Shown: positions 28,397 through 37,353, counted from the first letter of the stretch. The stretch is DNA of 64,000 nucleotides from Clostridioides mangenotii TR (GCF_000498755.1 NZ_AXUS01000002.1:124001-188000), one strand, 5' to 3'. The notes: generated by a model not told the origin, from the letters alone. A program made the numbers and translations.

Positions 28397-30067
28397 TTAT
28401 AAACTATCTGAGATTATTTGAATAGTTCTTTTGAAATTTACGACACCATATCCTTGGGAGCTGTTAGGATATTCATATAATTTATTTCTTGTAGCCCCTA
28501 TCATTAAATATGATTTTAGAACTTGAGAATACAACTCCAATTTTGGATAAATACCATGTTTATATATATACTCAATTAACAATGCTAACATACCAGATAT
28601 AATAGAACTACTTATTCCCGTTCCTGTTCCTGTTCTATAGCTGTTATTACCATAAGTAGAAATAATATTAACACCAGGAGCTACAAAATCCGGTTTAGTA
28701 GAAGCGCCCATTGATGGACCTCTTGATGAACCAAACCATATGCTATCATATCTATTGTCATAAGCACCTACAGTAATTATATTTTCACCAATGCCAAATA
28801 AAGTAATAGTTGAATATGGACTCGCTTCTATAAATCCATCATAAGGACCTAAAAGATTCTTATTGGGTAGATAAACGTGATACTCACCATTTATAAATAC
28901 ATCCGGCCTAACTCTAAGTGTCCACGCTCCTGGTTTCATATTTCTGAGGTTTATCTCAAGAAGTTCAGATCCTGTAGTTATCCATGGATATATGTATCTA
29001 ATTCTATATGTTGTGTTTTCTAAATTGAACTTTCCTATGTACTCATAATAATCCGGTGCATAGTATGCAGTATAACTCACCTCTCCAGACGGTGAAATTA
29101 GTGTAGCGTTTATCCTATCTAAATCAACTCCTTTAATATAAACATCTAAGTTTTGTCCTTCTCCATATTGAATAATAATATCATTTACATCTGTCTGGCT
29201 TATAAATTTACCAGCATGATGTATGTATGTGTTTCTTTGGTCTCCTGCACCACATACTACAAGTATTCCTGGATAATCCAATTCAGTAAATGTATTTAGA
29301 GCTGTTATAAATCCAATTGAAGATCTTGCACCGACCGTTAAGTTTATTATTAGAAATTTTTCTTCTCTTACTGCAACATTAATAACATATGAAAATGCTG
29401 CTAAAAAATCTGACATTGTATAATTACGTTTTTCTACATAATATTTCCCTGGATATGATCTTAACTTAACGACAATTAACTCAGAGCCCTCCGCTATCCC
29501 TTTATAGTTAGAATTTATCCTTCCATTACCAACTGTGATTCCTGCAGCCATCGTCCCTGTACCTATATCATCTCTACTTAAGTTTCCATCATTTCTTGCT
29601 ATAGCAGCATTTAATTCTTCCCTAGAAAATTCACTTCCAAATAAATACCCTTCCGGGGGAGGATTTATACTGCCTTCTTGATCCCATAATCTCATTATTT
29701 TACTGGAGCCATCTTCTCTTATTAAATCTGGATGTAAATAACTGACTCCTGAATCTATATTTGCAATTATTACTCCTTTTCCTGTAATATCATTGTATTC
29801 ATTATTATAAATATAATCCACTTCCGTTATCTTTCTTGAACTTTCCCCAATTTCTATATAATTCGTTATATCTATCAAAGAACTCATTGGAGTCGATTCA
29901 TTATACCAAGATATCTCATAAATATCATTTAAAATAGTTGAATTGAAATCTAAAGGTGTGTACAGGACTGCAAGTCTATTATTTAATATTATAAAGTTAT
30001 TTAGGCCTCTCTCCCTAAGAGCAGATTCTAAGTCATCTTGATACGCAATATAATATGATTTTTCCAT
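28397..30067 (-). CDS. cspC: CspC-like pseudoprotease (germination)
   Basis: A 556-residue subtilisin-fold protein without a signal peptide. The catalytic Asp is kept (NIDSG, D105). The His motif reads GTGTMAAG, with Thr at position 170 in place of His. The Ser motif reads GTGISSSIISG, with Gly at 484 in place of Ser. C. difficile CspC carries the same changes (T170 and G485), has about the same length, and acts as a non-catalytic germinant-signalling protein in the spore. The start is MEKSYYIAYQ, and AGGAGG lies upstream. In C. difficile cspC follows cspBA; here no csp gene is adjacent and the gene stands alone in the island. It would be made in the forespore or mother cell, but no sigma factor motif could be assigned. 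Confidence 0.88.
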   Translation of the reverse strand: MEKSYYIAYQDDLESALRERGLNNFIILNNRLAVLYTPLDFNSTILNDIYEISWYNESTPMSSLIDITNYIEIGESSRKITEVDYIYNNEYNDITGKGVIIANIDSGVSYLHPDLIREDGSSKIMRLWDQEGSINPPPEGYLFGSEFSREELNAAIARNDGNLSRDDIGTGTMAAGITVGNGRINSNYKGIAEGSELIVVKLRSYPGKYYVEKRNYTMSDFLAAFSYVINVAVREEKFLIINLTVGARSSIGFITALNTFTELDYPGILVVCGAGDQRNTYIHHAGKFISQTDVNDIIIQYGEGQNLDVYIKGVDLDRINATLISPSGEVSYTAYYAPDYYEYIGKFNLENTTYRIRYIYPWITTGSELLEINLRNMKPGAWTLRVRPDVFINGEYHVYLPNKNLLGPYDGFIEASPYSTITLFGIGENIITVGAYDNRYDSIWFGSSRGPSMGASTKPDFVAPGVNIISTYGNNSYRTGTGTGISSSIISGMLALLIEYIYKHGIYPKLELYSQVLKSYLMIGATRNKLYEYPNSSQGYGVVNFKRTIQIISDSL

Positions 30068-30190
30068 ATATCCTCCTCTTTAAATAAATCAAATATCTTT
30101 CTAATATTTAAACCTCCATATCCATAATTTTAATTTGGATAATGAATGTTTAGACTTTGATCAGCTCCCAATTATACAAATGTTTTAAAA

Positions 30191-30304
30191 TTATAAGTCT
30201 AGAGTCAATTTTTCCTCATCTTCACTAAGTAGTTCAGATTCCACCTCGACTATTTCTCCATTAGATTGTAGTCTACAGGGTATGTGTCTGTACATCCCCT
30301 TCAT
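30191..30304 (-). CDS. Possible small ORF, 37 residues
   Basis: MKGMYRHIPCRLQSNGEIVE continues to EKLTLDL. GGAG lies 6 bases upstream. The frame is acidic at its end and unrecognised. It may be a remnant of a longer element gene. Confidence 0.3.
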   Translation of the reverse strand: MKGMYRHIPCRLQSNGEIVEVESELLSEDEEKLTLDL

Positions 30305-30840
30305 ATCCAGCTCCGGGTATTTTAATTTCTTTATTCTAATATATTATTACCTTAATGAATTTATGAATTTCATTAATCCTTATCTTTTAAATATTTAACC
30401 ATTACGAAACATTATCCCATTAGAAAAAAGACATTATAATCCATCCACTTTTTGCCTATAATATAGCCCAAGTATTTCATACTAATATTAAAGATCCCTC
30501 ATTCGCTCCATAAACTACCTCCAAAATTTTTTAAAATTATATAAGGGATAGATGATCTACCCCAATTTTTTATTGCAATAAAAGCACCTATGTAGATGCA
30601 AACGAAGAAATAAATGAAGGTGAACACTAATAAATTAAGAGAAAAACCATCCCTAGATAAATTAGCGTTGTATACATTAAATATTCTCTCTTATATGGAA
30701 TTAGAATTTATTAGCAAAATGTAAACATTTATAAAAAAGTTTTTGTTATATATCTTTTTATAAAATTTATCGACAAAATAACCTATATTACTGTATGATA
30801 TAAGTAAATTGAATATCCATGCATAGAGAAAGGAACTACA
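30305..30840. other. Intergenic region between cspC and capA
   Basis: About 535 bases, very AT-rich, with one TTGCAATAAAA hairpin remnant near 30573. No gene is supported. The capA promoter should lie near 30750-30800. Confidence 0.5.
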
Positions 30841-31941
30841 ATGACAAAAAAAAGAATTAATCGTAGAGTTAAATATAGAATTAAACGCAAACCTTTATTA
30901 ATATTAATTGTATTATTATTTATATCAATTGTATTATTATTTTCACTTGTTAGTTTGAATAAACACTCAAACAATGACATTGAAAAACATGTTCTCCGTG
31001 AAAAGAAGAAAACAAGTATTACTTTGAGCTTTGCTGGTGATGTTACTATGGGTAATGATATGGGTTCTACTGGAAGCGAAACTTTTGATGGAGAGTTTAA
31101 AAAACAAAATAATGATTATTCATATTTCTTTAAAAATGTGAAATCAATATTTGAAAATGATGATATTACTATAGTTAATTTAGAGGGTCCATTAACAACA
31201 TCTACTGATGGAAACAAAGAAAAACAATTTGCCTTTAAAGGAGATCCGTCTTATGTAAATATATTAAAAGAAGGCAATATAGAAGCTGTAGGTATAGCAA
31301 ATAATCATTCCTTAGATTATTTCGAAAAGGGATTAGAAGATACAAAAAATATATTGGATAGTAATGGTATAAAATATTCTGGAATGGGCGAAAAAGCTAT
31401 AATAGAATCCAAAGGTATTAAGGTTGGACTACTTGCCTATAATGGTTGGGAATCTAACTATAATGATAAATATTTAGAAGATATAAAAAATGATATAGAT
31501 GAACTTAAAAAAGAAGCAGACTTAGTAACTGTTTATTTCCATTGGGGTGTAGAAAAAGAAAATTATCCTACTAAGGTTCAAAAAGATTTCGCCCATTTCA
31601 GTATTGATAATGGTGCTGATTTAGTAATGGGAAGTCATCCCCATGTACTACAAGGCATAGAATCTTACCCAAATAAAGATGGAGAAGAAAAAATAATAGC
31701 ATATAGTCTAAGCAATTTTTGTTTTGGTGGGAACAAAAATCCTAGTGATAAAGATTCAATGATATATCAACAAACATTTAATTTTGAAAATGGAAAATTA
31801 ATAAACTCTAAAAAACCAAATATATTACCATGTACTATATCATCTTCAAAGTACAGAAACACCTACCAACCTACACCATTAGAGGGTGAAGAAGGTGAAA
31901 GAGTTCTGAATAGAATTAAGGAATATAGTAAGGGTCTATAA
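30841..31941 (+). CDS. capA: CapA-family poly-gamma-glutamate-type metallophosphatase
   Basis: A 366-residue membrane-anchored protein. A basic N-terminus is followed by one hydrophobic segment (about residues 19-40), then the CapA/PgsA domain. Motifs are FAGDVTMGNDMG, NLEGPLT, ANNHSLDYF, FHWGVE and GSHPHVLQG, with metal-binding Asp, Asn and His. In Bacillus CapA helps make or release poly-gamma-glutamate. Here no capB, capC or capD neighbours exist, so it may instead act on another envelope polymer. AAAGGAAC precedes the ATG. Confidence 0.85.
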   Translation: MTKKRINRRVKYRIKRKPLLILIVLLFISIVLLFSLVSLNKHSNNDIEKHVLREKKKTSITLSFAGDVTMGNDMGSTGSETFDGEFKKQNNDYSYFFKNVKSIFENDDITIVNLEGPLTTSTDGNKEKQFAFKGDPSYVNILKEGNIEAVGIANNHSLDYFEKGLEDTKNILDSNGIKYSGMGEKAIIESKGIKVGLLAYNGWESNYNDKYLEDIKNDIDELKKEADLVTVYFHWGVEKENYPTKVQKDFAHFSIDNGADLVMGSHPHVLQGIESYPNKDGEEKIIAYSLSNFCFGGNKNPSDKDSMIYQQTFNFENGKLINSKKPNILPCTISSSKYRNTYQPTPLEGEEGERVLNRIKEYSKGL

Positions 31942-32001
31942 AATATTTTTATTCATTCAGCTAATATATTTATTATTAGGTTTATATCCAAGAAACAAAA
32001 T

Positions 32002-32024
32002 AGGGTAGCAAATTAAGCTACCCT
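32002..32024. repeat. AGGGTAGC hairpin, copy 3
   Basis: It lies 60 bases after capA and probably terminates it. The stem is identical to the copy at 28067. Confidence 0.8.
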
Positions 32025-32091
32025 ATGAATTATTTACTTTTCCAACGTTGAAAAAAATACACCTCTGATTATTAATTCTTTTTATTTAGTT

Positions 32092-32631
32092 TTAAAATTT
32101 AAGCAAAATTTTATAGAGAATAGATGATATATGATCTTGTGGTACGATTATACCATCATTTAACCATTCTATTAATACACCTACAACTCCAGAAACAATA
32201 AATATAGATTCAACTTCATCAAACTCAGATATATTTTTACATAATCCATCCTGTAAAATTTTTTTATTAAAAAAATACTTGAGTTTATTGAGGTTTTTTC
32301 CATTTGAATCTGACTGTACAAGAAGTAAAAAAATATCTTGATTCTTTTGAAAGTATTCTGTGATATTTTTTGTAAATGTTAAAAGATTTGTTGGATCACA
32401 ATTCGGATAGGATTCATCAAATAATTGTCCAAGTTCACCATACAATTCATCTTCTATATGATCGTACAAATCGTAAACATCATTATAGTGTAAGTAAAAT
32501 GTACCTCTTCCAAGATTAGCTCTTCTAGATATTTCAGACACTGTTATGCGATTAAGTTTCTTTTCCTCCATAAGGGATAAAAATGCTTCACGGATAGCTT
32601 TTTTTGTTTTTATTGATCTTCTATCTTTCAT
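32092..32631 (-). CDS. TetR-family regulator
   Basis: A 179-residue repressor. The helix-turn-helix is in the first 50 residues (ISRRANLGRGTFYLHYNDV). AGGAGG precedes the ATG. It is divergent from the EFR1 gene, and the spacer contains a 21-bp palindrome. It probably represses both genes. Confidence 0.88.
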   Translation of the reverse strand: MKDRRSIKTKKAIREAFLSLMEEKKLNRITVSEISRRANLGRGTFYLHYNDVYDLYDHIEDELYGELGQLFDESYPNCDPTNLLTFTKNITEYFQKNQDIFLLLVQSDSNGKNLNKLKYFFNKKILQDGLCKNISEFDEVESIFIVSGVVGVLIEWLNDGIIVPQDHISSILYKILLKF

Positions 32632-32648
32632 ATATTCCTCCTAAACTA

Positions 32649-32669
32649 TACACTTTCAAGTTAAGTGTA
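32649..32669. promoter_or_regulatory. Likely TetR operator
   Basis: TACACTT and AAGTGTA arms flank a 7-base spacer in the region between the two divergent genes. GAACACAT-like words repeat three times to its right (near 32675, 32730 and 32749). Confidence 0.5.
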
Positions 32670-32794
32670 CAGTATTGAACACATAATCGATTATTGCCGA
32701 TTGTATGAATAATTAACTAAAAGTATAATGAACACATGAATATAAGTCAACACATGTTCATGATATTGAAAATAGATTTTTAGGAGAGATAATT

Positions 32795-33544
32795 ATGATT
32801 TTATATTTTACTGGTACAGGTAATAGTAGGTATGTAGCTCAAAAAATTTCAAAAGAAATTAATGATGAAATAGTTTCTATAAATCATCTTATGAAACAGA
32901 AAAATAAAAAACAACTGGTGTCAAAAGATCGTCCATTTATATTCGTATGTCCAACCTATGCCTGGAGACTTCCGCAGGTTGTGACTGAGTTTATCACAAC
33001 AATGACTTTCTCTGGTAGTAACAAGGTATATTTCATAATGACTTGTGGAGCTGATACATCAAACTCAATATGTTATATTAAAAAGCTGTGCCTAGATAAA
33101 AACTGGGATTTGAAAGGTATAGCAGAGGTTATAATGCCTGATAATTACATAGCTTTATTTCCGTCATCTGATGAAAATACAGTAAAAAAAATAATACTAA
33201 ATGCTAACCCTCTAATATATCAAATTGCTTCAGATATAGGTAATGAAAATAATTTTATCACTATTGCTCCAAGTGGATTTAAAGGAAAAATAAAAAGCGG
33301 AATTGTAAATTTACTTTTCTATAAATTATTTGTTCATGCAAAAGGCTTTTATACTACTGAACTCTGTAATGGTTGTGGAAAGTGTGTAAAGTTATGCCCT
33401 CTTAATAATATTGTGCTGAATAACAATAGGCCCTATTGGTCAAATAAGTGTACCCATTGTATGGCATGTATTTCTTGTTGCCCTAATGAAGCTATTGAGT
33501 ACAAAAATAAAACACAAGGTAAAACAAGATATTATTTAAAATAA
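32795..33544 (+). CDS. EFR1-family flavodoxin-ferredoxin protein
   Basis: A 249-residue protein. It has an N-terminal flavodoxin-like FMN site (FTGTGNSRYVA, about residues 5-15) and two C-terminal 4Fe-4S motifs (CNGCGKCVKLCP and CTHCMACISCCP). It is an electron-transfer protein, possibly feeding a reductase under the control of the divergent TetR regulator. TAGGAGAG precedes the ATG. Confidence 0.9.
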   Translation: MILYFTGTGNSRYVAQKISKEINDEIVSINHLMKQKNKKQLVSKDRPFIFVCPTYAWRLPQVVTEFITTMTFSGSNKVYFIMTCGADTSNSICYIKKLCLDKNWDLKGIAEVIMPDNYIALFPSSDENTVKKIILNANPLIYQIASDIGNENNFITIAPSGFKGKIKSGIVNLLFYKLFVHAKGFYTTELCNGCGKCVKLCPLNNIVLNNNRPYWSNKCTHCMACISCCPNEAIEYKNKTQGKTRYYLK

Positions 33545-33550
33545 AAAATG

Positions 33551-33572
33551 AGGATAGCAAATAAACTACCCT
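33551..33572 (+). repeat. AGGATAGC hairpin, copy 4
   Basis: A diverged copy of the AGGGTAGC hairpin family directly after the EFR1 stop codon. Confidence 0.6.
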
Positions 33573-33607
33573 TTTATATAATCTATTTTATAAATTATTT
33601 GCATCTA

Positions 33608-33660
33608 AATTAAGTATTAAGTCTATGCTTTTATATATTGCATAGGCTTAATACTTAATT
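33608..33660. terminator. 21-bp hairpin
   Basis: The arms 33608-33628 and 33640-33660 have one mismatch. It is a second terminator behind the EFR1 gene or a remnant of a lost gene. Confidence 0.6.
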
Positions 33661-34317
33661 CCCTTTTCTTTGAATATATTCATACTATCAACCTCCTATG
33701 GATAGTATGGTCATTGGAGAGTGATTGTATGGATATAACGAAAAGTATACAAAACTTTAATTAGAACATAAATCTGACCCAATTTGAATAGCAAAAGCGG
33801 CTTGTTGTTGTTAATTTACCCCAAAATTTGCAATAAAAAAACACCACATAAAGCGGTGCTTTTTCATGAATATATAATACACAATGCAAAATTTAAGGAG
33901 AAACACGATTAAGTGAACCAATAATCCTGTATAAGTATTATATACAATTATCTTATTTTAATACTAAAAAAACACCTCATATGTTAAAGATGCTTTTTAG
34001 TGGTAATAGAATAATTTTTATAGTTTACATTTTTTAGATTTATCTAAGATGTTATTACAATGTATTAAATTAACCTTAATATTATGCAATAAAAAAGAAC
34101 TCTACTTTGTATAGTCCTCGCTCGTTTTTTCCTTAGATTCTGTTTCTTCTATCTTATTCTACTGCTGATTCCATCATTAGTCGGTTTAGCATATGTTTCA
34201 ACTTTATTCTTGGTTTTATTTTATGAATTGTCTTATCCCTACCACAACTAGCTACTGAATTAACATAATTAATGACTTGTTTAATTTTTTATTATTAATT
34301 ACTAAAATTAAGAAAAA
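33661..34317. other. Gene-poor stretch with orphan terminators
   Basis: It contains hairpins with the TTGCAATAAAAAA lead at 33834-33865 and near 34084, and a similar hairpin near 33966. The minus strand around 34130-34230 has a broken frame (KIKPRIKVETYAKPTNDGIS). No intact gene is present. Confidence 0.5.
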
Positions 34318-34352
34318 GAAAAGACCTAGAATTAATCTAAGTCTTTCTTTTA
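34318..34352 (-). terminator. Terminator of the small toxin-like transcript
   Basis: The stem AAAGAC...GTCTTT with a TAGATTAATCTA core is followed on the minus strand by a T run. Confidence 0.6.
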
Positions 34353-34389
34353 ATATATTTAATCAAAGAAGGAAAACAATCAGCAAGTG

Positions 34390-34560
34390 TATGTAGGAGG
34401 CATACCTGCTTAATAATTACTTGCATATTGAGTGAGACCTCACACTCACCCCATATTTAGAGATTCGCGTAAAATATAGAAATCCCTCCTTATATAAGTA
34501 AATTTACTAGATTTACCTATAAATAACTGTTATATCCTCTTTAATTTAACTTTCTAAACC
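34390..34560 (-). ncRNA. Structured 3' UTR or antisense RNA region
   Basis: Between the small toxin-like frame and its terminator lie several hairpin-forming words. GTATG/CATAC arms surround AGGAGG near 34389-34404, and TGAGTG/CACTCA arms surround AGACCT near 34428. The layout is like type I toxin mRNAs with a long structured tail. Any antisense RNA promoter is not located. Confidence 0.3.
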
Positions 34561-34563
34561 TAC

Positions 34564-34647
34564 TTAATGTCCTAATAACCTTTTAAATGTAATTAAAAAT
34601 GTAAATAAAGAAATTATGGTAGTAAATATTGTTATCTCTTCTCTCAT
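34564..34647 (-). CDS. Possible type I toxin-like peptide, 27 residues
   Basis: MREEITIFTTIISLFTFLIT continues to FKRLLGH. One membrane-spanning hydrophobic helix with charged ends is typical of Fst/TxpA/Hol-Tox-like type I toxins. GTGAGGCG lies just upstream of the ATG. Function is inferred from size, composition and the structured downstream region only. Confidence 0.45.
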   Translation of the reverse strand: MREEITIFTTIISLFTFLITFKRLLGH

Positions 34648-35074
34648 GTCTATCGCCTCACTAATAATTAAAAACCATATATTCACTAGTTCTTCTAAGT
34701 GAACAATTCTACATTATGTATTGCAAAATTACGATTTCACTATTAATCTTATATCTTGGTCTTTCATTCAACTTTTTATATTTTTACCATCGCTAGAAGT
34801 TAACATTATGGCAACAATTAATAATATATTAAAAAAAATCTAAAAAAAAGGATAAGACATCACTTACGTCGAATTATTTTTATATATGAACACGTTTTAT
34901 GGCAAAATTTAGTTTAAACAATCAATAAATAGGACTTTATAGGTTTGTTATTTGATCTTAATTTATATCATAGTCTCGTATTAATTAACTTTCTCAAATA
35001 AGAATAAATTTTTTTATCAATAGAATCAAAATAATTCTTATACTGCAACTATTAATCTTATAGGGGGCGTGACT
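34648..35074. other. Region upstream of the agr locus
   Basis: About 430 AT-rich bases. It should hold the agr promoter near 34950-35050, but I could not identify AgrA-type direct repeats. Confidence 0.4.
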
Positions 35075-35140
35075 ATGTATAGAATAGTTATTTATAAGGA
35101 TAGTATTATCCAGATCAAGGTTGGTGATATAATTTGCTAG
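35075..35140 (+). pseudogene. 21-codon agrA remnant overlapping agrC
   Basis: AGGGGG precedes ATG 35075. The frame reads MYRIVIYKDSIIQIKVGDII and ends with Cys and TAG at 35138. The start resembles AgrA-type receivers (MxxIVICDD), but the acidic pair and nearly the whole protein are gone. Its stop codon overlaps the TTG start of agrC by seven bases, so translation of the remnant could be coupled to agrC. Confidence 0.5.
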
Positions 35141-36366
35141 ATTCAAATTTGTTTTGGCTGTTAATGACACTAATAGCAGGAGTAATTGAGTGGTATGTGT
35201 TAAAGTATATTTTTGATGAAGCAAGTGAAGCAAAAAGAAGTAAATTAGTCTCAAATCTGTTATTTCTAGTACCTATTTGTGTGCTTTTTCTCATGACTGT
35301 AATTGGAGTTAATCCGATTTTAAAATTATTAATTGGTATAGCTATGGCTTTCACAATATTTAAATATAATTATAAAGTAACAATATTGAAATGTGTATTT
35401 ATAACTTTATTTTATTTTATGTTGTTAGCTGGAGTTGATACAATAGCTGGTAGTTTAGTGATTTTAATAAACAGAGTTCCTAGTATGGATGTACTTTTAG
35501 GAGATAACGTATTTAGGTTAGAAAATACCATTATGGCTAAGTCATTGCTATTATTATTAATACCTATAATTAAAGGAATTAAATTAAAAATTGAAATAAG
35601 CAAAAGAGAATATATATACATAACTATTCCAATTATTGCCAACATCATTAGTATCGTTACAATTATTAGTTTATTGTTTTCTATATCAACTATTAGCTAT
35701 TCACAAAGTATAATTGCATTCTCTGCATCATGTGTATTATTACTTTCAAACGCATCATTAATTTTGATTGTATCCAACATAGTGAAACATAATGATTCAA
35801 GAGTAGTAAACGAGATAATTAAAGAAAAGACGGAATTACAATATAAACACTATTTGTGTTTACAGAAAAAACAAATGAACACTTTTTATGATACACATAA
35901 TTTATTTTTAGATGTACTTTTAAATGAGAAAAAATCTATTTGTGATGAAAGTATTATAGATTTTAATGTAGATGTAGATTTTTCTAAGTGCGATTTTATG
36001 GAAACCGCAGATGTATGTTGTATATATTCAAATATGATTGATAATTCAATAGAAGCGTGTAAAAATATTAGAAACAATAGTATGATAAAGAGAATAGATA
36101 TTTCGGGTAAAGTTGTAAATAAATTTCATGTAATAAAGTGCAAAAATCCCAAAACTAATAAACTTATTCTAAAAAATAAAATAATTACAGATGAGCAGGA
36201 ACCTCTTGCATCTTTGCCATTTGGAATTGGTATAAATAGTATAATAAAATCAGTAGAAAAGTATAAGGGAGAGGTAGTACTAGATTTAACTGAAGATGAT
36301 TTTGAAATGACTATTTTGATACCTTTAGTTAGAAATCGATTTAAGGTAATAGGAAGCTTAAATTAG
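35134..36366 (+). CDS. agrC: AgrC-like sensor kinase, apparently lacking the H-box
   Basis: A 410-residue protein with about six membrane segments (residues 1-215) and a C-terminal GHKL ATPase domain. The N-box is MIDNSIEACKNI and the G-box is PFGIGINSI. Between the linker and FLDVLLNEKKSI the usual RxFRHDxxN phospho-acceptor box is absent; the sequence runs QMNTFYDTHNLFLD. A deletion of roughly 30-50 residues is the simplest reading. The start is TTG 35134 with GGTTGGTG upstream. The agrCBD order fits the agr2-like layout of C. difficile without agrA. Confidence 0.85.
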   Translation: MLDSNLFWLLMTLIAGVIEWYVLKYIFDEASEAKRSKLVSNLLFLVPICVLFLMTVIGVNPILKLLIGIAMAFTIFKYNYKVTILKCVFITLFYFMLLAGVDTIAGSLVILINRVPSMDVLLGDNVFRLENTIMAKSLLLLLIPIIKGIKLKIEISKREYIYITIPIIANIISIVTIISLLFSISTISYSQSIIAFSASCVLLLSNASLILIVSNIVKHNDSRVVNEIIKEKTELQYKHYLCLQKKQMNTFYDTHNLFLDVLLNEKKSICDESIIDFNVDVDFSKCDFMETADVCCIYSNMIDNSIEACKNIRNNSMIKRIDISGKVVNKFHVIKCKNPKTNKLILKNKIITDEQEPLASLPFGIGINSIIKSVEKYKGEVVLDLTEDDFEMTILIPLVRNRFKVIGSLN

Positions 36367-36400
36367 TTTAATTAATGAAAAATATTTGGAGGGGATGAAA

Positions 36401-36988
36401 ATGGTTAAGTCTTGCGCTAATAAGATTACATCACTTTTAATTGCCAAGAAGACAATAGAATATGAAGATTATGAAATTTATTCATTTGGATTTGAGACAT
36501 TAATAGCTTCTATAGGTAACATAATTATTATACTAACTATAGGAGCATTGTTAAATAGATTTATTGAAACACTATTATTTTTAGTATTTTACTGTTCAAT
36601 AAGGCAATTTGCTGGTGGGTTTCATGCTGAAAATTATATAAGATGTTTGTTTTGTTTCATTACGATGTTCCTAACAAATTTATACGTGTTAGATAAACTA
36701 ATTGATTCAAATTTAACTACACTTATAATAGTATTAGCATCTGTAAGTTACATGGGGATACTTTTTTTAGTGCCACAAGAGCATAGACATAATCCTTTAA
36801 GTAGCAAAGAAAGAAAAAAATATAAAAAAATAGTAATATATCTCTGTAGTATTCTAATAGTAATTTCAGCTATATGCTTTAATTTTACGATAACTTATGA
36901 GTATGCTATGTATTTATCATCTGTTATTGTATGTATTTTTATAATGTTAATTCTAGGTCTCATCAAGAAAGGAGTGACTAACTTATGA
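36401..36988 (+). CDS. agrB: AgrB autoinducer peptide protease
   Basis: A 195-residue membrane peptidase that cleaves and cyclises AgrD. The catalytic His and Cys are present in RQFAGGFHAENYIRCLF. About five or six hydrophobic segments are visible. ATG 36401 (MVKSCANK) has GGAGGGG six bases upstream and is preferred to the upstream in-frame TTG at 36386. Its TGA overlaps the agrD ATG. Confidence 0.93.
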   Translation: MVKSCANKITSLLIAKKTIEYEDYEIYSFGFETLIASIGNIIIILTIGALLNRFIETLLFLVFYCSIRQFAGGFHAENYIRCLFCFITMFLTNLYVLDKLIDSNLTTLIIVLASVSYMGILFLVPQEHRHNPLSSKERKKYKKIVIYLCSILIVISAICFNFTITYEYAMYLSSVIVCIFIMLILGLIKKGVTNL

Positions 36989-37131
36989 AAAAAGATATAA
37001 CTTCAACAGTATTGGAAAAAGTAGGATCTTTAGCGGTAAGTGCTATTAAATTATCAGCTAACTCTACTTGTACATTTTTAAATCATCAAGCAAAAATGCC
37101 ACAGGATATAAAAAATTTTAAAAAGAAATAG
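36985..37131 (+). CDS. agrD: AgrD autoinducing peptide precursor
   Basis: A 48-residue precursor. An amphipathic leader (MKKDITSTVLEKVGSLAVSA) precedes the signal core LSANSTCTFLNHQAKMP and a charged tail (QDIKNFKKK). By analogy with the C. difficile peptide NSTCPWII, the mature product should be NSTCTFLN with a thiolactone from Cys to the C-terminal Asn. It overlaps agrB by four bases (ATGA), so the two are coupled. Confidence 0.88.
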   Translation: MKKDITSTVLEKVGSLAVSAIKLSANSTCTFLNHQAKMPQDIKNFKKK

Positions 37132-37138
37132 AAAGTCC

Positions 37139-37221
37139 AAAAAAGTATTAAATTAAAAAACGACTTCCTTTAGCTAAATTAATTTTACTATAGTAAGTCG
37201 TTTTTAATTTAATACTTTTTT
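37139..37221 (+). terminator. Long-stem terminator of the agr operon
   Basis: 26-base arms (37139-37165 and 37196-37221) differ by one extra A and end in T6. The 30-base loop is unusually large. Confidence 0.8.
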
Positions 37222-37311
37222 CATAGTCTCCTATCGACTGTAAGGCTTTGTGTACACCTCTTAACTTTTTATTCTTCTCACATTTTCTCTCTACTTTTAT
37301 TGCATAAAAAA

Positions 37312-37333
37312 AGAACTCCTATATAAGAGTTCT
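37312..37333 (-). terminator. Hairpin with TTGCATAAAAAAA lead
   Basis: The AGAACTC/GAGTTCT stem terminates minus-strand transcripts such as the small ORF or nitrilase remnant to its right. Confidence 0.6.
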
Positions 37334-37353
37334 CTATAATCGAAAATTAAACA

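Noticed and set aside
35412-36077. Minus-strand frames inside agrC
   Set aside because: They lie opposite a gene with membrane segments and GHKL motifs and have no ribosome sites.
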